Numbered from the stretch's first letter, positions 31,586-44,634 are shown. The stretch is 64,000 nt of DNA from Sipunculus nudus (GCA_026874595.1 CM049318.1:22049456-22113455); one strand, 5' to 3'. Numbers and translations: made by a program. Notes: generated by a model from the letters alone, not told the origin.

Positions 31586-34500
31586 TATACGAAACTCCTA
31601 ACGTACATTAAAAGATCATCCTTCACTAACGTACATGCTTAGCTATAAGTACGTGTATAACAATTAATGTCCAGTCTAGACACTTATTTATACGACATAA
31701 GTCTGTTATTCCTTGATGAAATTAAATTGCTTTACAAAATTCCTGAAAATTTAAAAATGATCATGTACTTTTTGAAAAATGTACTTTGTAGGACACAAGA
31801 CCCCCGAGCCTACAGAACCATTGTGGAAACGTAACGTGGCTTCCCTGGCACCAGGTAGGACAAGTCGGATTTATTATCTGACTTTGTGCTGTCAATTAAA
31901 AACTTTCAAATATACATTAATTAATTACACATGTGAGACATGTTTAATATTAAGTTTGTTTGTTGTAATTTACATGCATTTTTGATAAATGAGTATTATG
32001 CTTTATATTAATTCCAGACTAACAGTTTCTGGACACGACAGACAATATTTTAAATTATTGTCCCCTCGTGTCGGAAAGACTGCAAACGACACATATCATT
32101 ACATGTACATATATAAGTTTTTGGAACACAGCTTTCACTGAAGCCAGTACTCCATGAGCCAATATGTTGTAAACACAAACGCCTGAGACTTGTCGCACAA
32201 GGCAGACTTAACCTTTCCCCCACAACTGTGATACGCATGTGTGTTATATTTCTTTCAGAGGGGGAATGGTTAACGCTGAGGAAGACGACTGTTCCGACGA
32301 CTCCTGCTCCGACGACTCCCGCCGAGTTACCTCCTCGTCTGTGTGACTCAACTCTCAGAGTCAACGCTCTTGTAAGGATCGGCGGTGAAACATTCATTTT
32401 CTCGGGAAAAGTAAGTTTTTATGATTCATCAACGATGCAGAGTAGTTTTGTTTTATTAACACTATCACGGCCAAATGATATCACGACGAGATCCAGGTCC
32501 CTGTTTCAGCGATTACTCTTTAAGTTCCAGTACAGGTAATTAAACCTAAATGGACGTATATCTGGGGCCGATTCAGGGTTTTGGAAATGGAAGGATCCAA
32601 CCTGGAAAGAAACCCCATATACACAAACGTATTTGATACGTATACTGCATATATGTGGAATGCCACTTTAATTAAACCTGTGACCTAAATAAAATACCAC
32701 GGGCTAAGGTAATTGCATCAATTAAAAAAGTCAAGAAATACAGGAAATATAGTTTAAGTAGTTATAGTATTTAATTTCACACAAATTGTTTGGCCTGACG
32801 TTAGATATACCAATAATAATTGTTAATCAAACTTTGCAGTGGTACTGGCGGGTACCAGCAGGGGGCGGTAGACGTCGGCTGCGACACGACTGGCAGACCG
32901 CTCAACTCATCGAGGGCTTGTGGCCCAGACTACCTCTGCCCGAGTCAGGTCTAGACGCCGTGTACATGAGGACATCTAACAGAGGCCGAAATAACGAGCT
33001 GATAGTCTTCGTGGGTAAGTTACATGTGTATTGTATGTCTTTAATAAAACACTGTTCAAAATCTAATTACTGAAGTAACTGATGCTGGATTTGTTGTTTC
33101 TGTGGGAGATACCTGGCCGATATCAAAGTTTGCACGGTGTTTCACATTACAAGTTTCTTGGAATAAGTGTCATGTCACCTGGAATCAGCTGCTGTAACAA
33201 CAGACCTTAGACGTCCTAAAGTCTCTGGGATTAAAGGCACATTCACCTTTGCAAATATAGTATATGTATTTTCTCAAGCTGTTTAATCATTTTGGCTGCT
33301 TGCAAAAGTTTCCCAGCAAAACCATCCCGTCATACGGAGTCACAGTCTCCAGTTCACCTGTTTTATACTTTGTTATGGTTCTTTGCGGAGTAAACACAGT
33401 CCATGTGTGTCTACCAGGACAAGACTGCTTCGGTAGAGGGTCGATCTTGGAGAAGAAACATAAAAGGAGGAACATGAAAAAAAACACCGGTTTGAAGTTT
33501 TAAAAATCTTGATTTGTGTTTAATTTACCCGATACGACCATTAAGTGTCGTGCGCGCTCTGTTTGTGTATTGTCCAATTGATCGAGCCCGGTGCAAGCTT
33601 ATTTTTGCATTTGTGGGTAGGAGTGAGTAAACGGTTTTAGTAATAAAGTCTCACCTCCAAGGTATCTGAAATCGAATGTCGTCTTGAGTCAGCTGCTCCA
33701 AATTTGAGCCAAGTCCTCAGACATTGCAACCTAAGTTTGTGAGAGTCCCGGTCCAAAATCTTGGTTTTAGGCCAAAAAAAAAAATAAAAGATATGGTTCT
33801 CAGGCACCGCCCGCTTCAATTTTAACCCCCCCGCATCAAACATTTTTATTTTGATTTCCATCTTTCAAGAAGATAAAATAATACAATTTTGACAGATTTC
33901 CTTTTTTCATAAGTGCTCTTATCTGTTTAGCAACAGAACCCTGTTATTTTCATGCCTTTTTCCTGATCATATGATATTTTTATCGAAACATACAAAAAAG
34001 GGAAAAAATAAAATACCGCCCGCCCGCACTGATTTATGAAAAAAAGTGCCTGAGAACCATACCTTTTTATTTTTTGGCCTTATGAGTTAACAGAGAACTA
34101 AAAGACAAAATGATACAATAAATGTAACCCTTAATTCCAGCCTTTCAAGACTGCAGAAATTTTGGTGTAACATGACATCATATTATATCTTAGGCGCAGC
34201 GCACCCCTGACACAAGAACGTCCGGGAGTAATGTTTGTTATTTAGCAGGTCTTATTGCTCAAACGTACCTCTTTTGAAGGATAATCGCAGTTCTCCTAGG
34301 CCCTTTTTCTGTAGATATCTGATTTATCAAGGCATGTTTTGACGGTGTTTCACCTCAGCATTCAGTTTATGCAGCCCCCTTCAATAAACAAAGGTGCAAT
34401 TTTTGAACTGGTCAACAAACCATCTGGTTCTTCTCTACATGTCAGTCGAGCCCGTTTTGTCGGTAGAGGGCGCCACCTATTATAACATCAATATATCATT

Positions 34501-35633
34501 AAAATTTGAATCGTGTTGTTATTTTAGGAAATCGATACTGGAAGGCATCCTCGAACCAGCTCTCTAATATTGATAGAACGAGTAGACCAATCACATACTT
34601 CGGGTTTCCACGGACACTACAGAGAGTGGACGCTGCGTTTTCCTTGAATGACGACGTCACGTACTTCCTAAGTGGGAATAATTACTGGCGGTATGACGAG
34701 TGGAACCGGAGAACACTAGGGAAGAAAAACCTGGATTCCTGGAAAGGACTTCCGCGTCCGGTAGACGCTGCTTTCAATTATTCCAGTAAGTTTACATGCT
34801 GTGGCAGAAGCATTATCAATATTTTTTAACAAATAATATTTTATTTATTTATTTTTGGGGGGGGGGGCGGTGAGGGGGCAATGATTTAAATATAGGAACA
34901 TGAAACGATGGCCATTCAGTTAATACATAACATGTTGTCCGTAGAGGCGTTAGTTTAGATTTTAATTTAAACACAGCTCACAAATTAAATCCTCAACTGT
35001 TTTTAATTCCTGTACACCTTTGCTGAAAATGAAAACACTATTAAGAGTAGATCCAGAATTTGAAAAGGCACGGGTTTACCATTAACATCATGCAACAGAT
35101 AGTCTTAAAACAGTTCACAATACCAAGAAACTTGATGTAACATAATACGGTTCGTCATGTCAATACTCGTTAAATATATCACGGATCGTCGTGTCAATAC
35201 TGTTAAATATAATACGGATCGTCGTGTCAGTACTGGTTATTGTATTATGGATCGTCATGTCAATACTAGTCAAACAAATCACGGATAGTCATGCCAGTCT
35301 GATAGATTTTATATCATTCATTATTGCAATATCAGTACATGAATTATTTCTTTATAACCCTTTCAATATTTTATAGAAGGAGAGGTCTACTTTCTACAAG
35401 GAAGTCAGATTTTAAAATTCAACTTGGAAAATATGAGTGTCAGCAATGATAATGGTTTCCCGAAGCCTTGGATGACGCATTTCTTCGGTTGCGAGAAAGT
35501 GGCGCCCCCTGGGAGTGATAACATGCCACGCCCCCCTCGTCGGACAACTGACCCATCGTCAGCCAGCAGTCTCCAGATCTTTGTGAACAACTTAGTGTTT
35601 GCTGTAATGTTTGGGATCTTTATGTTCCTATAA
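27260..35633 (+). CDS. Matrix metalloproteinase, furin-activated, probably GPI-anchored (ten exons, complete)
   Basis: Zinc endopeptidase of the matrixin family, expected to cut extracellular matrix at the cell surface. Exons: 27260-27412, 28190-28449, 29281-29465, 30053-30139, 31222-31380, 31792-31854, 32259-32410, 32840-33014, 34528-34785, 35377-35633. All have GT-AG borders and phases match; the sum is 1749 nt, 582 aa. Order: signal peptide ([13 protein letters not shown]); prodomain ([22 protein letters not shown]) with cysteine switch PRCGVTD (99-105; consensus PRCGxPD); furin site RRKR (117-120); catalytic zinc site [11 protein letters not shown] (241-251) and Met-turn Met259; hinge with PTTPAPTTP; hemopexin domain bounded by Cys331 and Cys536; Ser-rich spacer and hydrophobic C-terminus ([13 protein letters not shown]) with no cytoplasmic tail, typical of a GPI signal. 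Odd: the structural-zinc motif HxD reads His189-Ser-Cys191. It lacks fibronectin type II repeats, so it is not of gelatinase type. Confidence 0.95.
27519..27562. repeat. (AT)n microsatellite in metalloproteinase intron 1
   Basis: About 22 AT units. It directly precedes the repeat that starts GGCGGCGAAGCGAAATATTC. Confidence 0.9.
27563..27950. repeat. Interspersed repeat in intron 1, paired with 40555-40770
   Basis: Shares with 40555-40770 the order: GGCGAAGC.AAATATTCATT, a G run, an (AT)n block, GAGAATATACTAAC, GTACATTG.GGAATA and GGTACTCCTT. (AT)n slippage makes the lengths differ. The family is unknown. Confidence 0.55.
28505..28880. repeat. Interspersed repeat in intron 2 (three-copy family, copy 1)
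   Basis: Shares with 33275-33660 the order TGTATTTTCTCA, ATTTTGGCTG, GAGTAAACACAGTCCAT, AACACCG.TTGGAA and GGTGCAAGCTT; 58650-58985 is a further, more diverged copy. No coding potential. Confidence 0.5.
30853..30926. repeat. Perfect inverted repeat (hairpin) in intron 4
   Basis: TATGTTCTTAAATTGAAT (30853-30870) and its exact reverse complement (30909-30926) flank an AT-rich loop of 38 bp. It is followed by an (AT)n run. Confidence 0.8.
31530..31583. repeat. (GA)n microsatellite in intron 5
   Basis: About 27 GA units, shortly after a poly-G run near 31431. Confidence 0.9.
33275..33660. repeat. Interspersed repeat in intron 8 (three-copy family, copy 2)
   Basis: Contains AAGTTTCCCAGCAAAACCAT and GAGTAAACACAGTCCATGTG. 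The phrase GAGGGTCGATCTTGG corresponds to GAGGTTCGATTGTGA in the copy at 58650-58985 and resembles a Pol III B box, so a tRNA-derived SINE is possible. No convincing A box. Confidence 0.5.
33770..34079. repeat. TTA-flanked MITE, copy 1 (metalloproteinase intron 8)
   Basis: Inverted ends of about 30 bp: GGCCAAAAAA..ATGGTTCTCAGGCA on the left and TGCCTGAGAACCATACC..GGCC on the right, with TTA on both sides (33767-33769, 34080-34082). The interior includes CCGCCCGC near both ends. TTA duplication and a GGCC start fit PIF/Harbinger (Tourist-like) MITEs. Confidence 0.75.
35141..35305. repeat. 33-bp minisatellite in metalloproteinase intron 9
   Basis: Five diverged units with core ACGGATCGTCGTGTCAATAC, spaced 33-36 bp, ending about 70 bp before the last exon. 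Confidence 0.75.
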
Positions 35634-36396
35634 ACGTTATGTATAAATATTCTATTTACTATACAAATTCGTTCTTAATTTCGGAGAAAATCATCCCTGA
35701 CATATCTGGGGGAATTCATATCAGAAAATGCAATAATCAGAAAAAGGTGGAGGTATTAAAGAATCGTGACACCAGCATTGATAGGAGGTTGACCAACCAC
35801 GTGTCTCCACCATTCAGAGTCTTTATTTGAAGCCTCCCTTCAGGCATAACAAACTGAGGGACTTGCGGCGGTAAAAAAAATAAAAAATTTATGTGTGTAT
35901 GGATGAAAATGGAGCTGAAATAACATCGAGCTTGATAACAAATATTCTGCTGAATTAATCTCATTTTGATGGGACTGCACTGAAGGAAACGAACAATAGG
36001 AGATACAGAGGCGTTTCTAAATAACATGGTGTCATTTTATCTCTGTAATGTCAGTGTATTTGGCTGAGTAATTAAACTACATAGTTGTATATATCAATAA
36101 ATTATGATGCAAATGCATAACAATTGACCAAGATATGTATATAGAAAATGATGTCTTATGTGGGTAATTTTAGAAGCCTGATTGTATGAAAGTCCCCCTA
36201 GGAAAACCTCATTAGACCGTGAATTTATACTGCAGGGTCATAGCACTACAACTATATATCTCCTTAACGATTCTGCAGTGTAAAAGCAAGGAGGATATAT
36301 ACTTACTCCAAATACATTGGGAAGGAGTCATGGATGTGTATTGTTTAGATCTCAATTTCTGTTTTTATAATTGGTGATTATATAATATATGTATTC

Positions 36397-36402
36397 AATA
36401 AA
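36397..36402 (+). terminator. Candidate poly(A) signal of the metalloproteinase
   Basis: AATAAA about 760 bp after the stop codon. An earlier AATAAA near 36096 is an alternative, so the 3' end is uncertain. Confidence 0.4.
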
Positions 36403-38277
36403 GCTATGATTTATCCACAAACATGACATAGTAGCAAGAAATGCTTTAATATTTTTTTAAAGAATCTTGGAATGTTCGGGCCTGCATAATGCACAGTATC
36501 ATAGTGTAAACAAAAGGTAGATAAAACATCTACCCTTGTACATGTATATTTGTAGTGTTGTACATATTTTTGTATGCTCCAAATGATCGAACTACAAAAA
36601 AAATATTTTGAATTTGGTATATCCTGTTACATACGCAGCAAATTCAGAATATTTAACATATAATATGTAATCAAATATAAGCTTTATATATATATTTATT
36701 TTGATTATATTATTATAAATAATTTATTTAATATTTCAGTTATTTGATTTGAATTTTTGTTATGACAACTTGATATTGATTCAAAGTTTTGCATTTTTTC
36801 GAATTACATGTATTTATGCATTCTTGTTTATATACCTTTATCTGATTCGGTTAATTATTGTCTTTGGAATTATATATAGCTTTTGAAGCAAACGGTAATT
36901 TCGTGAATTTTATGTCAGAAGATTTCACTTTGTTATATTACTTTTTTCTTTATTTAGTTTTGCACGACAGTCTATATAAGGTCTACATTGTAAATTATTG
37001 AGCCTTAGAGCACGCACATTGTATTGATCTTGAAAAGTATATGTCACAGTGTATTTAAATCAACCATTTTATCGTGCATGTATCATATACATTCACATTT
37101 TACCAAGTTTTTTATTTCCATTTTTAATTATGACTGTTATGACGGCTGAGTGATTGCGTCAGTCTGATATAATAGTTGTATTATTTGCATTAAAACGAAT
37201 TTTTTTTAGCTGTGAGCACGCACTCGCAAGATGTTCCAACATTTTGAGAGAAGACCCCTATCGGTTAAATAGATAAATCCTTCACGGTCAAATTATGGAT
37301 CCCCAACAATTTTGTCAATGTTGGATGCCTCGTAATATATATATATATATATATATATACTTATATATATACTTATATATACATACAAAAATATTGATGT
37401 CATAAAAAAAAAACCATTAATAATTTCTTCTTCAAATTCTTTTCTCTGTAAGCTAAGTAAAAATAATTATCATTATTTAGTTAATTGTACCCATTCAAGG
37501 ACATTTCTATGCAAATGAAGTATAGTTGCAGCCTCATCAGCTTCTTGGGAATGTATACTATAGTATACTAGTATTTTTATCGGCATAAATATGAGACAGA
37601 AAAACGCGGAGGTCATGAAAAGAGACGTGCTTGCATCCCGAATGGTGCTGACACCTTGCGACAAAAAAAAAAGTATTCTCTTTACCACATGCATGGAATG
37701 GATGCAAGGGTCTCATTTAAAATCATGTAAGGAATGGATGTCATTTAGAACCTGCAAATCTCTTTTATTGTCCCCGAGAAGTTTTCTATGTTAGGGGATT
37801 ACCTTTATTTAAACCACAATTGCATAATATAATGTTCGTTAGATCCGTCTAGATAAGGACAAACATTACGTTGAATGTATCCAGAGGTCCCCCCGAAAAT
37901 TTACATGATCACCGCATCTGTGAGGCCTCTGGGTGATGGCACAGGCCAGGAATCGATTGTTAGAGCCAGTGGTGATCAATTATCGTCTGTTTCTGTGAGA
38001 TGACCTGATGCTGAATATTCGAAGGGAGATGGGAAGGGACGCGTCTGCAAATTAACCTCCTCTTATGTGTATAAGTTTGTGACTTGTACAGTGTGCTATC
38101 TAAATATGGCGTATAAATGTATCAGGTAAAAAACGACCCATCGGCAGAGTGTCACGTTAATCACTGTCCCCTGGGTGAATATCGGTTACTAGGTGACGGA
38201 ACATTAATATTCAAGAATTTTCATATTCAAAATTTTGTCTGGTATCGACCGGGATTGTGAGGGATGAACAAACATAA

Positions 38278-38285
<8 letters not shown>

Positions 38286-38347
<62 letters not shown>
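38286..38347. repeat. (GA)n microsatellite
   Basis: About 31 GA units following a short CA run. Confidence 0.9.
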
Positions 38348-38349
<2 letters not shown>

Positions 38350-38546
38350 TACATTGTGCGAGTCCTTCAGTGGATCCAATAGCACTGCAAATTAATATTA
38401 TAATAAAATATGGATAGATGATGCACACACTGATGTCCTTAGCGTGTGTGTATGAGAGCGAATTATTTATGAATGCTGCGTGAACCTTGCAAGTATTCAA
38501 TGTAGATATTGGTGAACAGTGGATGTTTTCTAGAATATTCCTGTGG

Positions 38547-38807
38547 CAGGGGCGGATTTAGAGCCCCCTCCCTCCCAGCTTTTGTTAGACCCAAAATCTA
38601 TTGAAAATAGAATAATTCATGCTTAATACCGAAAGTTCAATACATGTTCGTAACATGCATACCTAAAGCTTTGCCTGATTTTCAACTCTCACAGTGTTCT
38701 TTCATGTAATATAATGGTTGAGTAAAAAGGGTACTAGCATCTCCGGGCACATATATTTATCTGTGCTTTGGTGTTGAGCCCCCCTCCAAGATCCTGTATA
38801 CGCCCTG
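38547..38807. repeat. MITE-like element, CAGGGGCGGAT family
   Basis: Begins CAGGGGCGGATTTAG and ends ATCCTGTATACGCCCTG; the ends are inverted with some changes. Noncoding. Confidence 0.65.
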
Positions 38808-39347
38808 TGTGAAAATCCCTTTGCTTCCAGATGTATATGTCAGTTTCAAATACATTTGACCGAAAACTAATTAATTTTTAATTTACATTTTTATATGCAC
38901 CTGCCAATGTTGTTGTTCCACCCACCTATCCCTATAGGTATAATAAACATGACTGTACGCGGGGAAGCATGCCTTCACGGGATCGGTGTCCCCACGCTTG
39001 CGTTTATCAAAGAGCTGTGAATCACGGTCTAGTGATCCGTGTGATGTGTATGTGTGTGGAGAGACACGGAGCCTGTTAAAATCTGTGTGTAGTGTTTACT
39101 TCTCCCGGAGATGAATTTAGATGACTCAGTCTACAGGAAAAGATGACAACAGTGAAACTAAATGCAGAGTCATAGCTGGTAGGCTGTTCTTTTCCTAAGT
39201 CTACGCCGGGGTCAATGTTCAGTGTAGCTCAGTTTATACTTGGCGTGGATGGGCAAGACGTGTATATTGCATGCCTGCAGACATCAGACGTCCATGAATT
39301 TATTCAAAATTTTGTTAAAAAGAAGCCAAAGGCACTCTCTTTTAAAG

Positions 39348-39349
<2 letters not shown>

Positions 39350-39427
<78 letters not shown>
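39350..39427. repeat. (TA)n microsatellite
   Basis: About 39 uninterrupted TA units. Confidence 0.9.
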
Positions 39428-39430
<3 letters not shown>

Positions 39431-40127
39431 GCCAGTCTTTCATTAGGCTAACCGCATTGTGCAATATTATAGTTACCTGTGAATTCTGTTATTTCCCCAA
39501 TGATCGGGGTATCATGCCAGGAAGCTATGAGTTCCCCTGGGTTCGGTGGGTCGTTTGTCTGTTAGCAACTTTTGTTTTTTTATGAACATACTTTGATTAT
39601 TTTTTTGTGGAGGGTTAGGGTAAACCCAGGAAAAATCCATTTAATTTTGGCGGTTATCTGGATCACCATAATATATTTTAATTTAAAGGATCATTTTCCG
39701 TTGTAACACAGGGCGACGTGGACACCGCTAAATTCCTAGCCATTATAGCGCCAAAATCTGACAGGGAACGAACTAAGCAGTTAAACCCGTGTTACTGAAG
39801 CATACCGCATACCCATCTCTAGTTTAATAGTGCTTGTACAACAAATTAAAATGTTTATTTATTTGGTCGCAATCTATGTTTTAATATTTTTTTCTTATTC
39901 TTACTTTTGATTAATTACAAAGTAACTTTATAATAATACCATAGTTTACCATCTATAAATTTGGGTTTAAAAACACAACGTTTCATGTTGTTTCCACTAT
40001 CATATTCAATCACGGCTCATGCAGGCCCGGCTTCCAGTAATTATAACACCTATAGAATCACACCTTTTCCACGGGCATGTGCACTACGCGGAACGGATCG
40101 CTCCCGACACTATACAGAAACAATTTA

Positions 40128-40473
40128 GGCCAAAAAAATATAAAGGTATGGTTCTCAGGCACCGCCCGCATCAATTTTAAACCCCCGCATCAAAAATTTT
40201 TATTTTGATTTTCAATAGAAATTTAACATTTTTGAGCTGCAGCCGCTAGGACATTTCTTTCAAGAATATGAACATCATACAGTTTCCTTTGTTATGTAGT
40301 GCTTTTACTTGTTTAGCAAAATAAATATTTTATTATCATGCTTTTCACTTATCATTTGATATTTTTATCGAAACATACCAAAAAATTAAAAATTAAAAAA
40401 AAAAAAACCGCCCGCCCGCATTGATTTCTGAAAATAAAGTGCCTGAGAACCATACCTTTTTTTTATTTTCGCC
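40128..40473. repeat. TTA-flanked MITE, copy 2
   Basis: Starts GGCCAAAAAAATATAAAGGT and ends TGCCTGAGAACCATACC..CGCC, flanked by TTA (40125-40127, 40474-40476). The interior matches copies 1 and 3, including CCGCCCGCATC, TCGAAACATACCAAAAA and CCGCCCGCCCGCATTG. Confidence 0.75.
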
Positions 40474-40554
40474 TTATAAAGCCAGTTTTTCTCGAACCTT
40501 TTTTCAACACTTATGTTGTTTCTGGCTCGCTCAGCGTACATATTAATACATATT

Positions 40555-40605
40555 CATTGACGGCGAAGCTAAATATTCATTTTTTTGGGGGGGGGGGGGA
40601 ATATT

Positions 40606-40653
<48 letters not shown>

Positions 40654-40770
40654 GCACTTATGGGGTTGATATGAGGTAGTCTATTACAGTCCTGTATACA
40701 GGAGAATATACTAACAGTACATTGTGGAATACTGGTACTCCTTATATTTTTCCATCCTCTTATAAGTTGG
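40555..40770. repeat. Interspersed repeat paired with 27563-27950
   Basis: See the copy at 27563-27950. It contains a G run and (AT)21 at 40609-40650. Confidence 0.55.
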
Positions 40771-41999
40771 CTCTGCCCCCACCCCCGACCCCCTAATGAT
40801 TCCCTGTTAGGAAAAGGTTCTGTAACAACTCTGTGGCGGATGTATGGGATAGTTACATCTTAAATATGTTAGTAAACAAAGCAATGTTGACAAATGGAAT
40901 AATATGTAATCTTAGTTGGTTGCCTGCCTATATATGCGGGAGTTAAAAGGCATTGGTCATAAAACACCCTTTACAAAATCCAGATTACTTGCCGCCAGAT
41001 CATCTTGTTCTATTAGTATGGATTATTTCGGTCGACACCTCTCGTTATAAACGCGGGGCTATATAAAGAAAACCAACAGTCTGTGTGTGGAGTGATCGGC
41101 GCTTTCCTACATTTATTTTATTAAAGATTCAATTGATTGTTTTTAGTTAATATGACATATAAACATCAGGTAACGGAATAGGCCACGCACGGGTCCCGAC
41201 AGGAACCTCACCTCTAACAATAGGACAGGTTTTCTGCTTTTTATTTTGATATAAAACATATACAATCTCCAATGACGAATAAAACGGACTCGAACTTTTA
41301 ATGTTAATGATCGCCAACAGATGTCGCCATTTTAGTTAAATAGTCTATTGTGTTGTTTCCCCTTTTTACTGGCTCACTCCATCTCTTTCTCTCCCTCTCT
41401 CTCTTGACAAATTAAAAATTTCCATTTTCCTTGTTAAATTCAATTTCTCTTTAGAAAAATGGATGGAACTTCACGAGGAGTCTGGCCACACACCTGGGGG
41501 TGATATGTGGTGACACTTTACCCCCGAGACAAGGCCAGTCAGCAAACCCTAGAGATCATTGGGTTTTTTTACCTGTTATGGCGCAGCGGGCCGTCGCGTC
41601 TGCCGCTAACAGCTTCGGAAGGTGGGCTAGGTTAAAACGCGCTGCTGATAGCGCGCGGCAGTTCACAGGGTTCCGCTGATAGTACAAGAATCTTAATTCC
41701 TCAACTAGAGAGGGTTAACTACAAATCCTTCAACCCCTGAAGCCGATAGCCCCATTTAGGTCGTGATTTATTCGTTAACTCTGGGAGTGAGAGGTTGACG
41801 TATTGGGTCCGCGCTGGAGGGGGTGTCATCCCTGGGCGTCCCGGAGGTGTGTAATGATAAGAACGATTCTGTGGGGGTCAAAGGTTATCTGACGACCTAT
41901 AAAACATACCTTGACGAATAACATGCACAAGAAAACATATAAGAAAACACAAGTGGTCTGATATACAACCCTATGAATTTATTCTATATAGTGTATTTA

Positions 42000-42002
<3 letters not shown>

Positions 42003-42049
<47 letters not shown>
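42003..42049. repeat. (TA)n microsatellite
   Basis: About 23 TA units. Confidence 0.9.
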
Positions 42050-42051
<2 letters not shown>

Positions 42052-42772
42052 TTTCAAACAAGAAGTTTAATTTTTCCACAGAGATTGCGCATGGGTTTTA
42101 TATATGAACCCATATTCCCTTATTAATATATCCAAGTACCATATTTTCTTTACCTCTGCCAAGGGATGAGAGTTGTTTTTGCCTGCATTGGTTTTTGCTG
42201 CGACTGCGAAAACATCGTCCTTCTCAGCTCAAGATATCTACATAACCCTTTACAATTAAGGCAATTTGCGATATATTATCTCCATTATTTTATGTTAATA
42301 TATTGTTATTATTACATTTTATGTTTATCATATATGTATATTAATTCTCAATTTACCGTCAAAAGGATCAAATTCTGTTATTGGTGAAAGAAACCCTTGG
42401 ATTTACTCGAAGTAGGGGAAACTATCATCCATTATAGTGATAATAAATTATTCCTTGTATCATTTCAGAGATATATATCCTGAAAATTTAATCAAAATCC
42501 TTTAATAAATTTTGGAAAAATGCTGCTAACAGACAAACAAACCAACGACGGCAAAAACATAACCCCCGCCCCATGGCGGAGGTTAAAATTTAAAATAAAT
42601 TTAAAAAATGCAAAAAAGTGGCTTTCGGCAAAATGATATGATATAACAAACATATACATGAACATATATAACTATGACATGCAACATGATATATAGTGCA
42701 CTCAAGAGAATGCAAGAACTAGGAAATATAGCATGCAGGATATGAAAAAATTTAAATGTAGGGGCTTATGTC

Positions 42773-42775
<3 letters not shown>

Positions 42776-42842
<67 letters not shown>
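42776..42842. repeat. (TA)n microsatellite
   Basis: About 33 TA units. Confidence 0.9.
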
Positions 42843-43170
42843 CGCCCGCTTGTATAATATAGGACATACATGAAGTAGCATTAAGACGCGAAGGAGGTTT
42901 CTAGTCAAAGCTCCCAGACTCAGAAGTTCTCCACACTGTATATAACCCTCATGATTGGAAGATTAAGCACACTGCTTGGTCTGCACCAAAACGACTGTTC
43001 ACAGGCAAAGCACCGCAAAGAATGAATCTCAGAGGTCCCATTTGCCGTCCTCTATTGCCAAAATCCAAAATAAACATTTATTCAGTTGGAGCTTTCTGGC
43101 CGGATTTTTTTGTCTAAACATATAATACTTGTAATATCTAGTGTTTCTTAAATTAGAGAAGCAATATATA

Positions 43171-43309
43171 AGCGGATCCAGGGGGGAGGGTTCAGGTGGT
43201 CCGACCCCCCTTTTTTTTTTCTGGACCTGCATGGGGACCTTTTTTAGGCTTTGTCATTAGTCCTCCTGGGTTGGACCTTTCCTTTTCCTAAATCCTGGCT
43301 CCGCCCCTG
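43171..43309. repeat. MITE-like element, CAGGGGCGGAT family
   Basis: Left end AGCGGATCCAGGGGGGAGGG, right end AATCCTGGCTCCGCCCCTG. The interior phrases TCATTAGTCCTCCTGGGTTGG and CCTTTTCC match 2787-2976. Confidence 0.65.
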
Positions 43310-44634
43310 CAATTTGATGTTATGTCAATTTCGTGTTAAAATCGTATGGCAAAGATGGCCACTGCCTTTATTGATGGTTTTGATATTATTGGAACCATAT
43401 ATAAAATCAAATAAATACGAATTGTGTTTTTAATGCATGAAAATAGGTATGATATACGATTACATATACTATTTTGAATATCACCAACATTGTTATGTTA
43501 TAAAATGTTGCCAACAATATTACATTTTTATATTGTAAATTGATTTCAAACTCCCTGGAATTATTTAAGTGAACGTGGGAGTGGGCATTGTTGAATTGGG
43601 TGCTGCCTAGTTTTCCTTCAAGGAGACTCCACATATATGAATCTGTTGTTTTCCTGAAACACAGTGACACGGATCTAAAGTAAATTAAATGATTACGTGA
43701 CAGTCAACTCTTACATAATTGATGGGCTATGATGGCCCCGTGGCCGGGGTCAGCCTCCTGGGTGTCGTCTGCTGTAAGAACCCTGGAGCCCGCCGAAATT
43801 GAAAAGTATCCCATCATCCCCTGGGGGACTCCTGCCCAGTCTCTTCTAAATGACAGTGACTCCCGGCCCCGCCTACAGCAATACCAGAATACGGTAACAC
43901 AATTAACCTATAAATAACAGAGCAGGGTCCAGAGAGGTTAATGGAGATTGCCACCCCCTTACAAACCATTATTTTTCTACAAAACTCCATTCAAACATAC
44001 CGTGGCAGAATATACCAACTTCCGTAACCAACTTGTTATTTCAATGGAGATCCGAACATGAAATGATTAAGGTAGAGTGGAGGGCCCTATCTATATTGAT
44101 ATGTAATGACCAAGCTGTGTAACCAATGCCCCTTTGAAGCGGCATCGCAAGGTTCCGGCAGTGACGGTCGTTGTTTGAGCAAAACGTAACTGCATTGGGA
44201 AGTTCAAGCCTATTTTGGTGTTTAATAAAATATTAATATATGCCCCATCGCGAAAATGGAACCCCGTGAAACTATGAAAAATTGCTTGAGGGCGAAAATT
44301 GAGCCCCGTAAATATTAATCCAACCACAGTATTTATTTCAGTTACACCATGAAATTATAAGTAAATAACCTGTTACTGTATTATTCAACTTGAAATTAAA
44401 GGTTAGCTTTCAAGAATGTTTAATTAGCATTTTAATGCATGGATCAGTACCAAGCAATCCCTACAAAAATATCCTTGGCCGGTCCTGGAATAACTTTGGT
44501 ACGGCATTTCACAATACATGATGGATTGCGTCTTTATCATTATAATATTCATTATCTTCATGATCATCATCATCACCTATACAAGTGGAATATCATCATA
44601 TTTCGCATTAATTGTAATCTAGCAGAAAGTATTA

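Noticed and set aside
32012-32030. Alternative exon start after TTCCAG near 32019 in the metalloproteinase
   Set aside because: Joining there gives an immediate stop; the acceptor at 32258 keeps the frame and yields the hinge and hemopexin start.
39215-39451. Open frames containing YI repeats
   Set aside because: Translation of the (TA)n array.
43729-43917. Possible exon in a GC-rich patch
   Set aside because: The translation has no recognisable domain and no convincing splice-site pair; noted as a patch only.
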